Shown here: positions 36,968 to 45,703 of the stretch, piece after piece
How positions within the stretch are numbered: position 1 is the stretch's first letter
Layout of the letters: each line of letters opens with the position of its first letter
NCBI RefSeq assembly: GCF_001310085.1
Contig: NZ_CP012643.1
Coordinates: forward strand, 1,209,001-1,273,000
Length of the DNA: 64,000 nucleotides
Origin: Rufibacter tibetensis
Lineage (GTDB): Bacteria > Bacteroidota > Bacteroidia > Cytophagales > Hymenobacteraceae
Direction of reading: 5' to 3'
The notes under the pieces: model-generated
What the model was told of the DNA's origin: nothing
Databases searched by the model: none
Seen by the model: only the letters and a program-made list of their open reading frames with translations
Translations under genes and position numbers: made by a program

Positions 36968-39343
36968 CTAGAACTTAAAGGTTTTGCTGATGGAAGGCAG
37001 TATGGGGAACAAACTTATTTGCTTGAACTTGGCAGGATCGCCTTCTTTCTCTCCGCCGGCCACATAGATGTAGTAAGGGTTTTTGCGGTTGTAGGCATTG
37101 TAGAAACTAATGTTGTTGACGACCTCTCCCCAATTCTTCTTCTTGGTATGGCTCAGGCTGATGTCGGCGCGGTGGTAGGCGGCCATGCGGTAGCCATTGC
37201 GCGAACCGTAGTCGCTGTACGTTGCTGTGCCGCCGTAGCCCCCTGGATATGAGTCACCAACCACGTAGCGAGCCTGGGGCAAAGTAATGGCGTTCCCGGT
37301 TCCGTACACCCAGGTTCCTGATAAAGACAAGTTGGGCTTAAGTTGATGGATGACCACCACCTCTACATCATGGCGGCGGTCATAACGGTAAGGGTATTTT
37401 TCGCCTTTGTTAAGTTCTGCGAACTGCCGGTTAGACCAAGCCAGCGTGTAGCCAATCCAGCCGTTGGTGCGACCTGTTTTCTTGTGCAGGAACAGCTCCA
37501 TGCCATACGCCCAGCCTTTACCAGCGGTTACTTTGGTGTCCCAGCTGTTGGAAATACCAATGAACGAAGCGCCCTCTTTGTATTCAATGAGGTTGTGCAT
37601 GGTTTTGTAATACCCTTCCAGGCTCACCTCCAGTTTGTCTTGGGCAATAGTGCGGGTGGCACCCAACGCCACCTGGTGCGAGCGCTGTGGCTTTATCTTA
37701 TCTGTGGAAGGCACCCATAAATCGGTGGGCAAGCCGATGCCGCTGTTGGTGAGCAGGTGAATGAATTGGGTCATGTTGGCGTAAGACGCTTTCAGACTCA
37801 ATTTTTCGTTTGCAATAAACCGCAGGGAAGCCCTAGGCTCCAGAGAGGAATAAAATTCCTTGTTTACAGAAAATCCATTGGCCCGTACGCCCACGTTCAC
37901 TTTCACGCGCTCAGAAATCCGGAGGTCATCTTCAATGTACAGCCCTACTTCCTGCGCGTTGGTTTTCTGCGTGTTCACCTCCAGGTCTTCCGCGGAAGAA
38001 CCACCGGTTTCCTTTAACTGCAGGGCTCCCGGCTGAAACTGGTGGTGCACGTACTGCGTCCCGAAACGGATGTAGTGATTAGGATTAGGAATAAAATCAA
38101 AGTCTAGTTTGGCGCTCAAATCCCGGATATTGGACAGGTACTTGAGTTTAAAGGTATGGTCTTCGTTGTTGTATCTGCTTTCCTCTTCGTTGGAGATGTC
38201 AAACTGGTACTTGGTATAGGTGAGGTGCGTGTTGAGGAAAAGGCGCTGGTTAATGATGCGGTTCCAGCGGAACGCTGAGGTCAGGTTGCCCCAACCTAGT
38301 CCGGCGCGGCTTTCGTAACTGTCAGAGCCGCGGCCTTCGGTGGTGGCGTAAAATTCATCATAGCCCGTGTAAGCGCTTAAATACAGCCGGTCTTTGTCAC
38401 TTACCTTCCAGTTGAGTTTCCCGTTGAGGTCATAGAAATAATAGCCGCCTACCCCTTCTTCCTTTTTCATGAAAGGCCGGGCCAGCACGTCAATATACGT
38501 CCGGCGCCCTGAGACAATAAAGGAAGCCACATCTTTCTTGATGGGTGCCCCCACGGTTAGACGGGAGGCAATCAACCCGATGGAACCTTCGCCGTCTACC
38601 TGATTCATGTTGCCTTCTTTCATAGAGATGTCCAGCACCGAAGAAAGCCTTCCACCATAGCGGGCCGGAAAACCACCTTTCACCAGTTCTACGTTGTTTA
38701 AAGCCTCGGCCGTAAACACTGAGAAAAAACCAAACAAGTGCGAAGCATTGTACACAGGCACCCCGTCCAGCAAGATCAGGTTCTGGTCTGGGCCACCGCC
38801 GCGTACGTACATGCCGCTAGTCCCCTCGCCGCCCGACTGCACACCTGGCAACAATTGCAGCGCCTTAAGTACGTCTACCTCGCCAAACAAAGCTGGTACT
38901 GCCTTTATTTGTGCCACACTCATGTTAATGGTACTCATGCGGGTGCTTTCGCGCACTTCCTCTTCGCGGGTGCCTACAATCTCTACTTCACGCAGGGTAG
39001 TGACCGCCGGAGAAAGCAAGAGGTTTTGTTGCAGGTCTTTGTCTAAGTAGGTTGAAAACAGACCCCGTTCATAGCCCACGTAAGAGGCCACCAGTTTCAC
39101 AGAGTCTTTGGGAAGCGTAAGGCTGTAGAAGCCATAGGCGTTAGTGGCGGTGCCCTGGCCAGTGACAGAGTTGAGAATGGCTACCCCAATCAGGTTTTCG
39201 CCGGTTTTGGCGTCCCGCACATAGCCACTAATGGTGAATTTCTGGGCAAATCCAGTGAACGGAAGTAACAGCAAGGCTAAGCCTACAAGCATCTGGCGAA
39301 GGCATTGGCTTACCAGATCCTGGAACCTAAGATAGAATGACAT
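36968..39343 (-). CDS. TonB-dependent receptor with carboxypeptidase-like N-domain
   Basis: This 791-aa outer-membrane receptor has a signal peptide (about 1-33, ending PFTGFAQ). A CarboxypepD-regulatory-like beta-sandwich follows (about 36-115: ISGYVRDAKTGENLIGVAI). The plug domain (about 120-230) contains LKALQLLPGVQSGGEGTSG and YVRGGGPDQNLILLDGVPVYN, and a 22-strand-type barrel ends in ISKTFKF. It imports or binds an unidentified ligand with energy from TonB-ExbBD. The DUF4249 lipoprotein follows in the same unit. A perfect 19-bp palindrome 43 bp upstream of the start is a candidate operator. No sigma/anti-sigma pair is nearby. Confidence 0.93.
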   Translation of the reverse strand: MSFYLRFQDLVSQCLRQMLVGLALLLLPFTGFAQKFTISGYVRDAKTGENLIGVAILNSVTGQGTATNAYGFYSLTLPKDSVKLVASYVGYERGLFSTYLDKDLQQNLLLSPAVTTLREVEIVGTREEEVRESTRMSTINMSVAQIKAVPALFGEVDVLKALQLLPGVQSGGEGTSGMYVRGGGPDQNLILLDGVPVYNASHLFGFFSVFTAEALNNVELVKGGFPARYGGRLSSVLDISMKEGNMNQVDGEGSIGLIASRLTVGAPIKKDVASFIVSGRRTYIDVLARPFMKKEEGVGGYYFYDLNGKLNWKVSDKDRLYLSAYTGYDEFYATTEGRGSDSYESRAGLGWGNLTSAFRWNRIINQRLFLNTHLTYTKYQFDISNEEESRYNNEDHTFKLKYLSNIRDLSAKLDFDFIPNPNHYIRFGTQYVHHQFQPGALQLKETGGSSAEDLEVNTQKTNAQEVGLYIEDDLRISERVKVNVGVRANGFSVNKEFYSSLEPRASLRFIANEKLSLKASYANMTQFIHLLTNSGIGLPTDLWVPSTDKIKPQRSHQVALGATRTIAQDKLEVSLEGYYKTMHNLIEYKEGASFIGISNSWDTKVTAGKGWAYGMELFLHKKTGRTNGWIGYTLAWSNRQFAELNKGEKYPYRYDRRHDVEVVVIHQLKPNLSLSGTWVYGTGNAITLPQARYVVGDSYPGGYGGTATYSDYGSRNGYRMAAYHRADISLSHTKKKNWGEVVNNISFYNAYNRKNPYYIYVAGGEKEGDPAKFKQISLFPILPSISKTFKF

Positions 39344-39385
39344 TAAGAATAGAGTTGAGACGTAAAGGGACGCCGCATGTACGGT

Positions 39386-39404
39386 TTACCTACAATGTAG
39401 GTAA
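39386..39404. promoter_or_regulatory. Perfect 19-bp palindrome upstream of the TonB receptor gene
   Basis: TTACCTACAATGTAGGTAA consists of two exact 9-bp half-sites around one central base. It lies 43 bp upstream of the receptor start codon and 45 bp past the end of the preceding gene, in an otherwise plain 105-bp gap. The symmetry and placement fit a binding site for a dimeric transcription factor. The factor is not identified. Confidence 0.65.
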
Positions 39405-39448
39405 TTGACCAATCAAACCACCTTTACCCCTACTCTCCTCTAAACATT

Positions 39449-40387
39449 TTAATACCCAATGTGCAGAATGGCATCTCCTTGGTTGACCACGGGCATGTGG
39501 TTCAGTCCAATCACATACCCGCTTACATGAGATGTAATAGGATGACTGGCATACCCGAATGGATCGGCTACGGTGCCTACCTGTTGCCCTCTGCTAATAG
39601 CCTGCCCATTCTTTACAAAGCTTCGGAATAAGCCTGCTCTGCGGGCCCTGATCCAGGTGGTCTTTCTGCACACAACCGGCGGATGTGAAACCGGAACAGA
39701 ATTATCAATAATGCCCAAATGGTGCATGACCCGGGCAGTGCCTTCCAGGGCCGTATTGATGCTGGTTTCATCAAACCGTAAAGATTCCCCGGCCTCGTAC
39801 ACAATAATGGATTTCCCATGCTTGGAAGCCTCTTCACGCAGAGAGCCTGGTCTTAGTTTAGAGTTCAGAATGAAAGGAGCCCCGAAGGCATGGGCCATGG
39901 CTTCGCTTTGCTCATCCTCCAGCTCACACCGTATCTGCGGAAAATTAGAACGGCTGGCCCCACCCGTGTGGAAGTCAATGCCGAAGTCTACCAAAGGCAA
40001 TACCTCCTGGGTGAAACGGGCGGCAACCCTACTGGCCAGAGAGCCGGTAGGGTTGCCAGGGAAACTCCGGTTTACATCTTTTCCGTCTGGCACCTCCCGA
40101 GAGAAGTTCAGGAAACCGTATATGTTGAGGATAGGAATGGCCAGAATAGTCCCTCTATGGGGTTGTAGCATCCGCCGCCGAACCATACGTCGGATGGTTT
40201 CAACTCCGTTCACCTCATCGCCGTGCATGCCCGCCATGAGCAACAGCACCGGCCCAGGCTCCGTGGCCCGGAAGACGTGAATGGGAATGTTTATTTCCGT
40301 TCCGCTGGGTAGACGGGAGATGTTTAACCTGATTAATTTATTGTCTCCCGGATAAATGGGAATCTCATTGATGATCATCTCCGCCAT
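39449..40387 (-). CDS. Succinylglutamate desuccinylase/aspartoacylase-family zinc carboxypeptidase
   Basis: This 312-aa M14-like enzyme has the zinc-binding HGDE in [13 protein letters not shown] (about 56), the third ligand His in [10 protein letters not shown], and a late beta-barrel domain as in the AstE/AspA group. It hydrolyses an amide or peptide bond next to an acidic residue in known relatives. The substrate here is not evident. Its start overlaps the rimK end by 23 nt; Met4 (40378) would reduce this to 14 nt. Being coupled to a Glu-ligase and a protease suggests it removes amino-acid tails. That is inference. Confidence 0.85.
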   Translation of the reverse strand: MAEMIINEIPIYPGDNKLIRLNISRLPSGTEINIPIHVFRATEPGPVLLLMAGMHGDEVNGVETIRRMVRRRMLQPHRGTILAIPILNIYGFLNFSREVPDGKDVNRSFPGNPTGSLASRVAARFTQEVLPLVDFGIDFHTGGASRSNFPQIRCELEDEQSEAMAHAFGAPFILNSKLRPGSLREEASKHGKSIIVYEAGESLRFDETSINTALEGTARVMHHLGIIDNSVPVSHPPVVCRKTTWIRARRAGLFRSFVKNGQAISRGQQVGTVADPFGYASHPITSHVSGYVIGLNHMPVVNQGDAILHIGY

Positions 40388-41300
40388 CAGGGGTACTCTT
40401 TGTTTTAGTTTTCTTATCCTTGCCCTTCTTCACCAACAACTCAGTGAACTCAATGATTTTGCCCGCAATGTCTGTCTGGGTGGCTTTTTCAATGCCTTCC
40501 AGGCCAGGCGAAGAGTTCACTTCCAGGATAAGCGGACCACGTTTAGATTGAAGCATGTCTACGCCGGCCACATCCAAGCCCAATGATTTGGCGGCCATGA
40601 GGGCGGCAGCTTTCTCGGCGCGGGAAAGTTTGATCAGACTGGCTGAGCCGCCGCGGTGCAGGTTAGACCTGAACTCGCCTTCTTTTCCCTGGCGTTTCAT
40701 AGCGCCCACCACTTCACCGTTTACCACAAACACCCGTATGTCGGCTCCCTTGCTTTCAGCAATGAATTCCTGCACAATGATACGGGCTTTGAGGTTGTGG
40801 AAAGCTTCAATTACAGACTCGGCAGCTTTCTGAGTTTCAGCCAGCACTACGCCCAACCCTTGGGTACCTTCCAGCAACTTGATTACCAATGGGGCACCGC
40901 CTACTTCCTTGATCAGCTCCCTTACCTGTTTAGAGTAATTGGTGAAAGCAGTTTTCGGCATGCCCAATCCGGCCCGGGCCATGATCTGAAGGCTGCGTAG
41001 TTTGTCTCTGGAGCGTACAATGGACTGTGACGCCACCACGCTTTTCACCTTCATCATCTCAAACTGCCGCACTACCGCCGTACCGTAGAACGTAACAGAA
41101 GCCCCAATCCTAGGAATAATGGCGTCTATGTCGGTGAGTAATTCGCCTTTGTAGAGAATGTGCGGATCACCTTTCTCCATGACCAGGTCACAGCGCAAAT
41201 GGTCTAACACCACTACTTCATGGCCCCGTTGCTGGGCGGCTTCTACTAACCGGCGGGTAGAATATAACTTGGGGTCTCGCGAGAGAATCGCAATTTTCAT
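40365..41300 (-). CDS. rimK: RimK-type ATP-grasp ligase
   Basis: This 311-aa enzyme belongs to the group that adds glutamates to the C-terminus of ribosomal protein S6 in E. coli. An N-terminal preATP-grasp domain ([21 protein letters not shown]) leads to the ATP-grasp core with [38 protein letters not shown], the [16 protein letters not shown] stretch and metal-binding [16 protein letters not shown] Lys/Thr-rich tail ([12 protein letters not shown]) follows. The start overlaps the stop of the upstream protease gene in an ATGA of 4 nt. The true target protein in this organism is not known. Confidence 0.93.
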   Translation of the reverse strand: MKIAILSRDPKLYSTRRLVEAAQQRGHEVVVLDHLRCDLVMEKGDPHILYKGELLTDIDAIIPRIGASVTFYGTAVVRQFEMMKVKSVVASQSIVRSRDKLRSLQIMARAGLGMPKTAFTNYSKQVRELIKEVGGAPLVIKLLEGTQGLGVVLAETQKAAESVIEAFHNLKARIIVQEFIAESKGADIRVFVVNGEVVGAMKRQGKEGEFRSNLHRGGSASLIKLSRAEKAAALMAAKSLGLDVAGVDMLQSKRGPLILEVNSSPGLEGIEKATQTDIAGKIIEFTELLVKKGKDKKTKTKSTPDGGDDHQ

Positions 41301-41791
41301 AAAGGAGAGTTCTTGGGTGAATTACTTCTTTTCTTTGGGCTGTTTTTAGCCTTGAGCGATAGGTTTTTCTTAGCCACGTCTACGATGAAGCGTTTCCGGA
41401 GCAGCGTACGACCCAGCAAAACAGGGTACTTGAGGTCGCTGCGGTCTGAAAGGGAAAACTCCGTTTCTATTTCCTGCCCATGGATAATGACCTTAGTACG
41501 GATAACGTAGCGTTCCTGCACATCTCCAAACGAACTTTTCACGGTGCGCAGGTCAAAATCTGTGAACTCAAAGACCTTGTGGTTGTACGCGGGATTGCTT
41601 TCGTGCACCAACTCAAAATGAACCGCCCGTTGCCCGTTAGGCAAATCCACCTCCCTGATGTGGTCGCAGTGGAGGGAAGACGTGAAGGCGCCGGTATCTA
41701 CTTTAGCCTCAATCTCAAATAACTCAAGCTCAGGAAAATCAACCATCTCCCGCCGCCCTATCAATTTTCTCTCAGGCTTGTCTTTCTTCAT
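41297..41791 (-). CDS. RimB-like retropepsin-type aspartic protease
   Basis: This 164-aa protein has the aspartic-protease signature [11 protein letters not shown] (Asp32-Thr33-Gly34) and the later [18 protein letters not shown], typical of the so-called ATP-dependent zinc protease or DUF785 group now seen as retropepsin-like. In Pseudomonas a related gene, rimB, sits next to rimK and its product affects RimK-dependent tailing of S6. Here it is the first gene of a three-gene overlapping operon with rimK and an AstE-like gene. No signal peptide is seen, so it acts in the cytoplasm. The family call is firm. Confidence 0.9.
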   Translation of the reverse strand: MKKDKPERKLIGRREMVDFPELELFEIEAKVDTGAFTSSLHCDHIREVDLPNGQRAVHFELVHESNPAYNHKVFEFTDFDLRTVKSSFGDVQERYVIRTKVIIHGQEIETEFSLSDRSDLKYPVLLGRTLLRKRFIVDVAKKNLSLKAKNSPKKRSNSPKNSPL

Positions 41792-41804
41792 ACCCTAAAG
41801 CTTA

Positions 41805-41847
41805 GCTGGTTTCGGGTCTATTTTAGGAAAACAGACCCGAAACCAGC
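41805..41847 (-). terminator. Long hairpin after the sorbosone dehydrogenase gene
   Basis: A 15-bp perfect stem, GCTGGTTTCGGGTCT with AGACCCGAAACCAGC, encloses ATTTTAGGAAAAC. It lies 4 bp past the stop of the minus-strand dehydrogenase and 13 bp before the next gene upstream. It is one of the recurrent nested hairpins. Confidence 0.75.
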
Positions 41848-41851
41848 GGTG

Positions 41852-43060
41852 TTAAATTCCAGTGTAACTGATACGGTAAATGGCATCATTCATGTCATCA
41901 GACACCAGCATAGAACCGTCTGGCATCACTTCTACGTCTACGGGCCGGCCCCATTCTTTGCCGTCCTGTAACCAACCGGCGGCAAACGGGACAAAGCTGC
42001 CTTTGCCCTGCGCATCGGTACGGAAAAGGCTCACGCGGTAGCCAATCTTCTCAGTACGGTTCCAGGAGCCGTGCTCGGCAATGAAAATCTGGTTTTTATA
42101 GGTTTCGGGGAACATGCCTCCGGTGTAGAACTCCATGCCCAGGGTGCCGCCGTGCGGGTTCAGTTTCTGCACGGGCGCGGTGTAGTCTGCGCAATTTTTC
42201 CCTTTCCCAAACTCTGGGTCCAGGGTTTCGCCGGCATGGCAGAATGGGTATCCAAAGTGCATGCCTTTTTGAGGGGCGCGGTTCAGCTCATCGGGCGGCA
42301 TGTTGTCGCCCATGAGGTCGCGGCCGTTGTCTGTGAACCAGAGTTCCTTGGTGGTAGGGTGCCAGTCAAAGCCCACGGTATTTCGCACGCCGCTGGCGAA
42401 CACTTCTAAACCAGTCCCGTCTGGATTCATGCGACTGATGGCGGCATATATCGGTTCTTTCCGGAGGCAAATGTTACAAGGTGCCCCTACCGGCACGTAC
42501 AGCTTGTCATCTGGCCCGAAGGCGATGTATTTCCAGCCGTGGTGTTCCTCTGTAGGGAATTTGTCATAAACTACGGCAGGCTTGGGCGGGTTCTTCAGGT
42601 TAGCAGCAATGTTGTCATAGCGCGTGATGCGGCTGATCTCAGCTACGTACAACGACCCGTTGCGCAAGGCCACGCCATTAGGCATGTTAAGTCCGGTGGC
42701 AATAGTGATTACCTCATCGGCTTTGCCGTCTTTGTTTCTATCTGGAATGGCGTATACGCTGCCTTTGTCACGGGACCCCACATAAAGGGTTCCGTCCGGA
42801 CCCAACGCCATGGAGCGGGCATTGACCACGTTGCGAGCGTAGTAACTGATCTGGAAGCCATCTGGCAAAGAGATTTTGCTTAGATCAGCATCGGTGGCGG
42901 GTTGCTCGGTGACGTTCTCAGAGGCGGTGTCCTTGGCCGCGGTAGAGGTTCTTTCGCCTTCCTCGTTGGCATCGGGCTTGCCCGAGTTAGAGGAACAGGC
43001 CAGTTGGCCCAGAAGCACCAGCAGGCAGGCACCCCATTTTAATTGTACCGGGAGTTTCAT
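41852..43060 (-). CDS. L-sorbosone dehydrogenase-like PQQ-type beta-propeller lipoprotein
   Basis: This 402-aa protein has a lipoprotein signal peptide ending LLGQLAC, then a Ser/Thr/Glu-rich spacer and a six-bladed propeller (about 60-400). Features are ARSMALGPDGTLYVGSRD, GLNMPNGVALRNGSLYVAE, the GAPCNICLRKEPIYAAISR segment and DWHPTTKELWFTDNGRD. It matches the sorbosone/glucose dehydrogenase group that oxidises sugars in the periplasm using PQQ. PQQ synthesis genes are not in the window, so it may depend on environmental PQQ. No operon partner is visible. Confidence 0.88.
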   Translation of the reverse strand: MKLPVQLKWGACLLVLLGQLACSSNSGKPDANEEGERTSTAAKDTASENVTEQPATDADLSKISLPDGFQISYYARNVVNARSMALGPDGTLYVGSRDKGSVYAIPDRNKDGKADEVITIATGLNMPNGVALRNGSLYVAEISRITRYDNIAANLKNPPKPAVVYDKFPTEEHHGWKYIAFGPDDKLYVPVGAPCNICLRKEPIYAAISRMNPDGTGLEVFASGVRNTVGFDWHPTTKELWFTDNGRDLMGDNMPPDELNRAPQKGMHFGYPFCHAGETLDPEFGKGKNCADYTAPVQKLNPHGGTLGMEFYTGGMFPETYKNQIFIAEHGSWNRTEKIGYRVSLFRTDAQGKGSFVPFAAGWLQDGKEWGRPVDVEVMPDGSMLVSDDMNDAIYRISYTGI

Positions 43061-43195
43061 AGTTTTAGATTGTACTGGATGGCAGAAAAGGAACCAGCAG
43101 AAGGTGTACCGCCACTGTATTCCCGTTTTTAGGGTAATATGGTAAAAGTACGCGAAATACTGAATTCTCTTTCAGAGGGGTATACGCAAAGAAAC

Positions 43196-44008
43196 CTACT
43201 TGGCTGTCTCATTGCGATGTTTGCGCAGCCACATGGCCACGGTGTACAGCAGATTGGTGTGCCCGGTCTGCAATACCACTAAATTGTGCCGCTTCAGGGC
43301 GTTTAAAAACACCTCCAGACGCTTCTGCGAAATGATTTGGTCGTACTTTCCCAGGAAAACATTCACTTCAATATTGCTCTGGTTCAGGAGGCGTACAATT
43401 TTGCGGGTGTCAAAGGTGAGATTACTGAAACCGGTCCAACTGCGGTACACCCTTAGACGTTTCTGGGGCGAGTCCATCTGCCAGTTGGCAAACTTCACCA
43501 ATCCTGGATCTACCCACCGCTTCTGCTCCAGCCAGCTCAGGGTGTTAAAAAAACGGGTGGGCCGCAGCACAATGCGCTTGAACAGCCCCTGCAACCACCC
43601 TGGGTACGTGGCTATGCTATACAGCAAATGGGTTTTGATTCCGTCAGGGGCAATCAGGTAGAGCTCCTCCATTTGCTCATGAAACTTCTCCAGCACCGTG
43701 AGCGCAAACTTGCCCCCCATGCTGAACGCCATCACTGAAAACCAGTTAATTCCCTCCTTTTCCAGCAATGCCTGCACAAACGCCTGCAGCTTTTTTTTGG
43801 AAAGCGGCAGGTCTGCCTTGCTCAGGGTACTTTTGCCATGAAAGAAGAGATCTACCGCAAACACCGTGTACTCAGGTTGCAGCGTGCGGGCCATGGTGTC
43901 ATAGTAATGGCTTTCCTGCCCATACCCATGAAATGCCAGCAACGCACGTGGACCATTGCCCATGATGCGGTAATGCATTTTAGAGGATTTGAGCTGAATG
44001 AATGGCAC
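43196..44008 (-). CDS. Alpha/beta hydrolase
   Basis: This 270-aa enzyme has the oxyanion-hole region LLAFHGYGQESHYYD (about 24-38) and a nucleophile elbow AFSMGG (Ser about 95). An Asp is seen in FLGKYDQIIS, and the final His is probably in LQTGHTNLL. The catalytic triad is therefore complete. No signal peptide is seen. The substrate cannot be deduced. It is a single gene between the sorbosone dehydrogenase and a set of small ORFs. Confidence 0.88.
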   Translation of the reverse strand: MPFIQLKSSKMHYRIMGNGPRALLAFHGYGQESHYYDTMARTLQPEYTVFAVDLFFHGKSTLSKADLPLSKKKLQAFVQALLEKEGINWFSVMAFSMGGKFALTVLEKFHEQMEELYLIAPDGIKTHLLYSIATYPGWLQGLFKRIVLRPTRFFNTLSWLEQKRWVDPGLVKFANWQMDSPQKRLRVYRSWTGFSNLTFDTRKIVRLLNQSNIEVNVFLGKYDQIISQKRLEVFLNALKRHNLVVLQTGHTNLLYTVAMWLRKHRNETAK

Positions 44009-44111
44009 GTTGGCGAAAGCTTTATCTGTGTGACGAAAAGGTACTACGAGAGAAATACCTTACGTAATCTTTAGCCCGAAGATAGAGATAGAATGAAAAC
44101 GCCGTACAAAT

Positions 44112-44309
44112 TCAGGATGTTTCCAAAGGAATAGGTAGAAAGCCGATTTTTACTTCCGAGTGGTAGAAGAAAGGGAAAAGCAGTTCTATTTGAAAGGAGG
44201 TTTCCTGTTGAAAGGAAGTAGACCTATTGGTTACTTTGGGTTCTTGCGTCATTCCAAGGGCAGCGCAACTTAGAAGGAGGAGTGAATACAAGAAAAAGCA
44301 AAGAATCAT
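44112..44309 (-). CDS. Doubtful small secreted peptide
   Basis: A 65-codon ORF starts MILCFFLYSLLLLSCAALG, which looks like a signal peptide with a possible lipobox, then continues with Thr/Ser/Phe-rich sequence without recognisable domains. It lies 103 bp upstream of the hydrolase and 66 bp downstream of another small gene, all on the minus strand. No family or clear ribosome-binding site supports it. It may be chance. Confidence 0.25.
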   Translation of the reverse strand: MILCFFLYSLLLLSCAALGMTQEPKVTNRSTSFQQETSFQIELLFPFFYHSEVKIGFLPIPLETS

Positions 44310-44375
44310 GTCACAGAAACAACGCTGTAACAGATTCTGCTACTTTAAATACTGGGTGGAAGGAGTGTGCTTTTA

Positions 44376-44570
44376 CTAAACGGCCTTTCCTGATGGGGCA
44401 GCAGTGGCACCCATCAACTCACGCTCATAGTACACCAACTCCTTGAGCGCCGGGCTTTCTTGTATAGTGCAGTAATAAACCCGTTTTGCGTAGCGACGCA
44501 CAGTTAATTTTTGGCTTGGGTTCACTTTCGCGAAGACTTCAGACCCTTGGGGATATATATTTTCCATCAT
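44376..44570 (-). CDS. Small conserved-looking hypothetical protein
   Basis: This 64-aa protein (MMENIYPQGSEVFAKVNPSQK) contains TVRRYAKRVYYCTIQESP and a VYYERELM end. The pattern GSEVFAKVNPSQKLTVRRY suggests a small SH3-like barrel of the YodC/DUF2158 sort, where a GDxVxLKSGGPxMTV segment occurs. That comparison is from memory and weak. Composition is protein-like with mixed charge, unlike the neighbouring ORF. The start may be the first or second Met. It has no operon partner that explains it. Confidence 0.6.
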   Translation of the reverse strand: MMENIYPQGSEVFAKVNPSQKLTVRRYAKRVYYCTIQESPALKELVYYERELMGATAAPSGKAV

Positions 44571-44755
44571 TATGTAAGATACGCAAATAAAAGCAGCATA
44601 ACGAGCTATTTCTGAGTTATTAATGATTCAGGAAAGCCTTCTTACAAGAACAGTCACTTAGTATGGCACCTTTACCCAAGCACTGCTCCTGTTTCCAAAA
44701 CCATAAACCGAGTCTTTTCCAGAAAGTAGGCCGAAAGCTGCTGGAATTCGTTTGC

Positions 44756-44784
44756 TAAACAGCCTGCACTCTGCTGGCTGTTTA
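44756..44784. other. Hairpin just upstream of the interrupted small gene
   Basis: A 9-bp perfect stem, TAAACAGCC with GGCTGTTTA, closes an 11-nt loop. The second arm ends 11 bp before the ATG of the interrupted ORF. It may be a terminator of upstream transcription or a leader structure. Confidence 0.5.
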
Positions 44785-44795
44785 ACTTTCTACCC

Positions 44796-45029
44796 ATGTT
44801 TATTAAGATACCTGCCATAGGAAGCATTCAGGAGATGATCCTGAACTCCAACTTTATTGTGTCTGTTACGCTTGACATCACTAAAAATGCCGGGGTGCTG
44901 GAAATTGAACTTGTAAAAGGAGACCGCACGCAGGTACTGTAGTATTATTTTGAGGAAGAGGGAGAAATGGAAGCCATGTACGAAAATCTGAACAGCCTTC
45001 TTGAAGCCAAGCAACTAACTGATTCCTAA
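44796..45029 (+). pseudogene. Small gene interrupted by an in-frame TAG
   Basis: The ATG at 44796 opens 48 codons (MFIKIPAIGSIQEMILNSNF onward) before TAG at 44940-44942. The same frame then continues YYFEEEGEMEAMYENLNSLL to TAA at 45027-45029, for 77 sense codons in all apart from the TAG. Both halves have consistent acidic, protein-like composition. The second half resumes at the very next codon, as expected if a CAG became TAG by one C-to-T change. No family is recognised. It could also be an expressed 48-aa protein. Amber read-through is less likely. Confidence 0.6.
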
Positions 45030-45183
45030 CCCCTTCCCCTATCACCTAAATCAACATCTAAAAAGTCAGAACTTGTCTTTATGCTTCCTGTACTTCTATG
45101 GACAACTTAATTAATATATAAATATATTCAGTTGTTTTAGTCATAACGCCGTATACCTACTATGACAAAAATTTTATAACGAT

Positions 45184-45555
45184 ATGAAAACCAAGACCTT
45201 ATTATTCACCTTACTTACAGGCGCCTTCACTTTTTTCTCTGCCCAGGCTTTTGCGCAAAGCACCCAAAATGAGCAGGAACAAAAACTGGAGCAGGACTCT
45301 ATCAGGGACAAGGCCATGGGTGACAAAAAGCGCCTGAACGACTTGGCCGCGCAAAAGAAATCTGCCCTATCTGATGCTAAAGTCGCCAAGGCCAATGCCA
45401 AAGAAGCTAACCGGATAGAGAATGAAGCTTCAGATGCTGCCAGAGAAGCCAAACAAGCGGCCAGAATGGAGGCAAAAGCGCAAAGAAACAGAGCCAACGC
45501 TGACAAACAAGCAAAGAAAGCAGCCAAAGCAGTAGAGAAATCTGACAACAACTAA
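45184..45555 (+). CDS. Secreted Ala/Lys/Glu-rich helical protein
   Basis: This 123-aa protein has a signal peptide (1-24, MKTKTLLFTLLTGAFTFFSA ending AFAQ). A mature part follows made almost only of Ala, Lys, Glu, Gln, Arg and Asn (AKVAKANAKEANRIENEASD), predicted as one long charged helix or coiled coil. There are no Cys and almost no aromatics. No family is recognised. Such proteins are often periplasmic chaperone-like or stress proteins, but that is a guess. It ends in a shared terminator with the convergent GH20 gene. Confidence 0.78.
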   Translation: MKTKTLLFTLLTGAFTFFSAQAFAQSTQNEQEQKLEQDSIRDKAMGDKKRLNDLAAQKKSALSDAKVAKANAKEANRIENEASDAAREAKQAARMEAKAQRNRANADKQAKKAAKAVEKSDNN

Positions 45556-45626
45556 CCTCCTGAGGCCTTCAATTTCCTCAATCCTTAAGTACTTCCTTAC
45601 ATAGAGTATACCTCAATTCCATATAT

Positions 45627-45686
45627 AACCCCAAAAGCGTTTCAGAACTGATCTTAGAAAATCAGCCCTGAAACGCTTTTGGGGTT
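45627..45686. terminator. Bidirectional nested hairpin between convergent genes
   Basis: A perfect 19-bp outer stem, AACCCCAAAAGCGTTTCAG with its reverse complement, surrounds a smaller inner stem CTGAT/ATCAG whose loop is CTTAGAA. It lies 71 bp past the plus-strand gene and 18 bp past the GH20 gene. It is the clearest example of the nested class. Confidence 0.85.
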
Positions 45687-45703
45687 AAGAAGGTAACTCT
45701 TGC

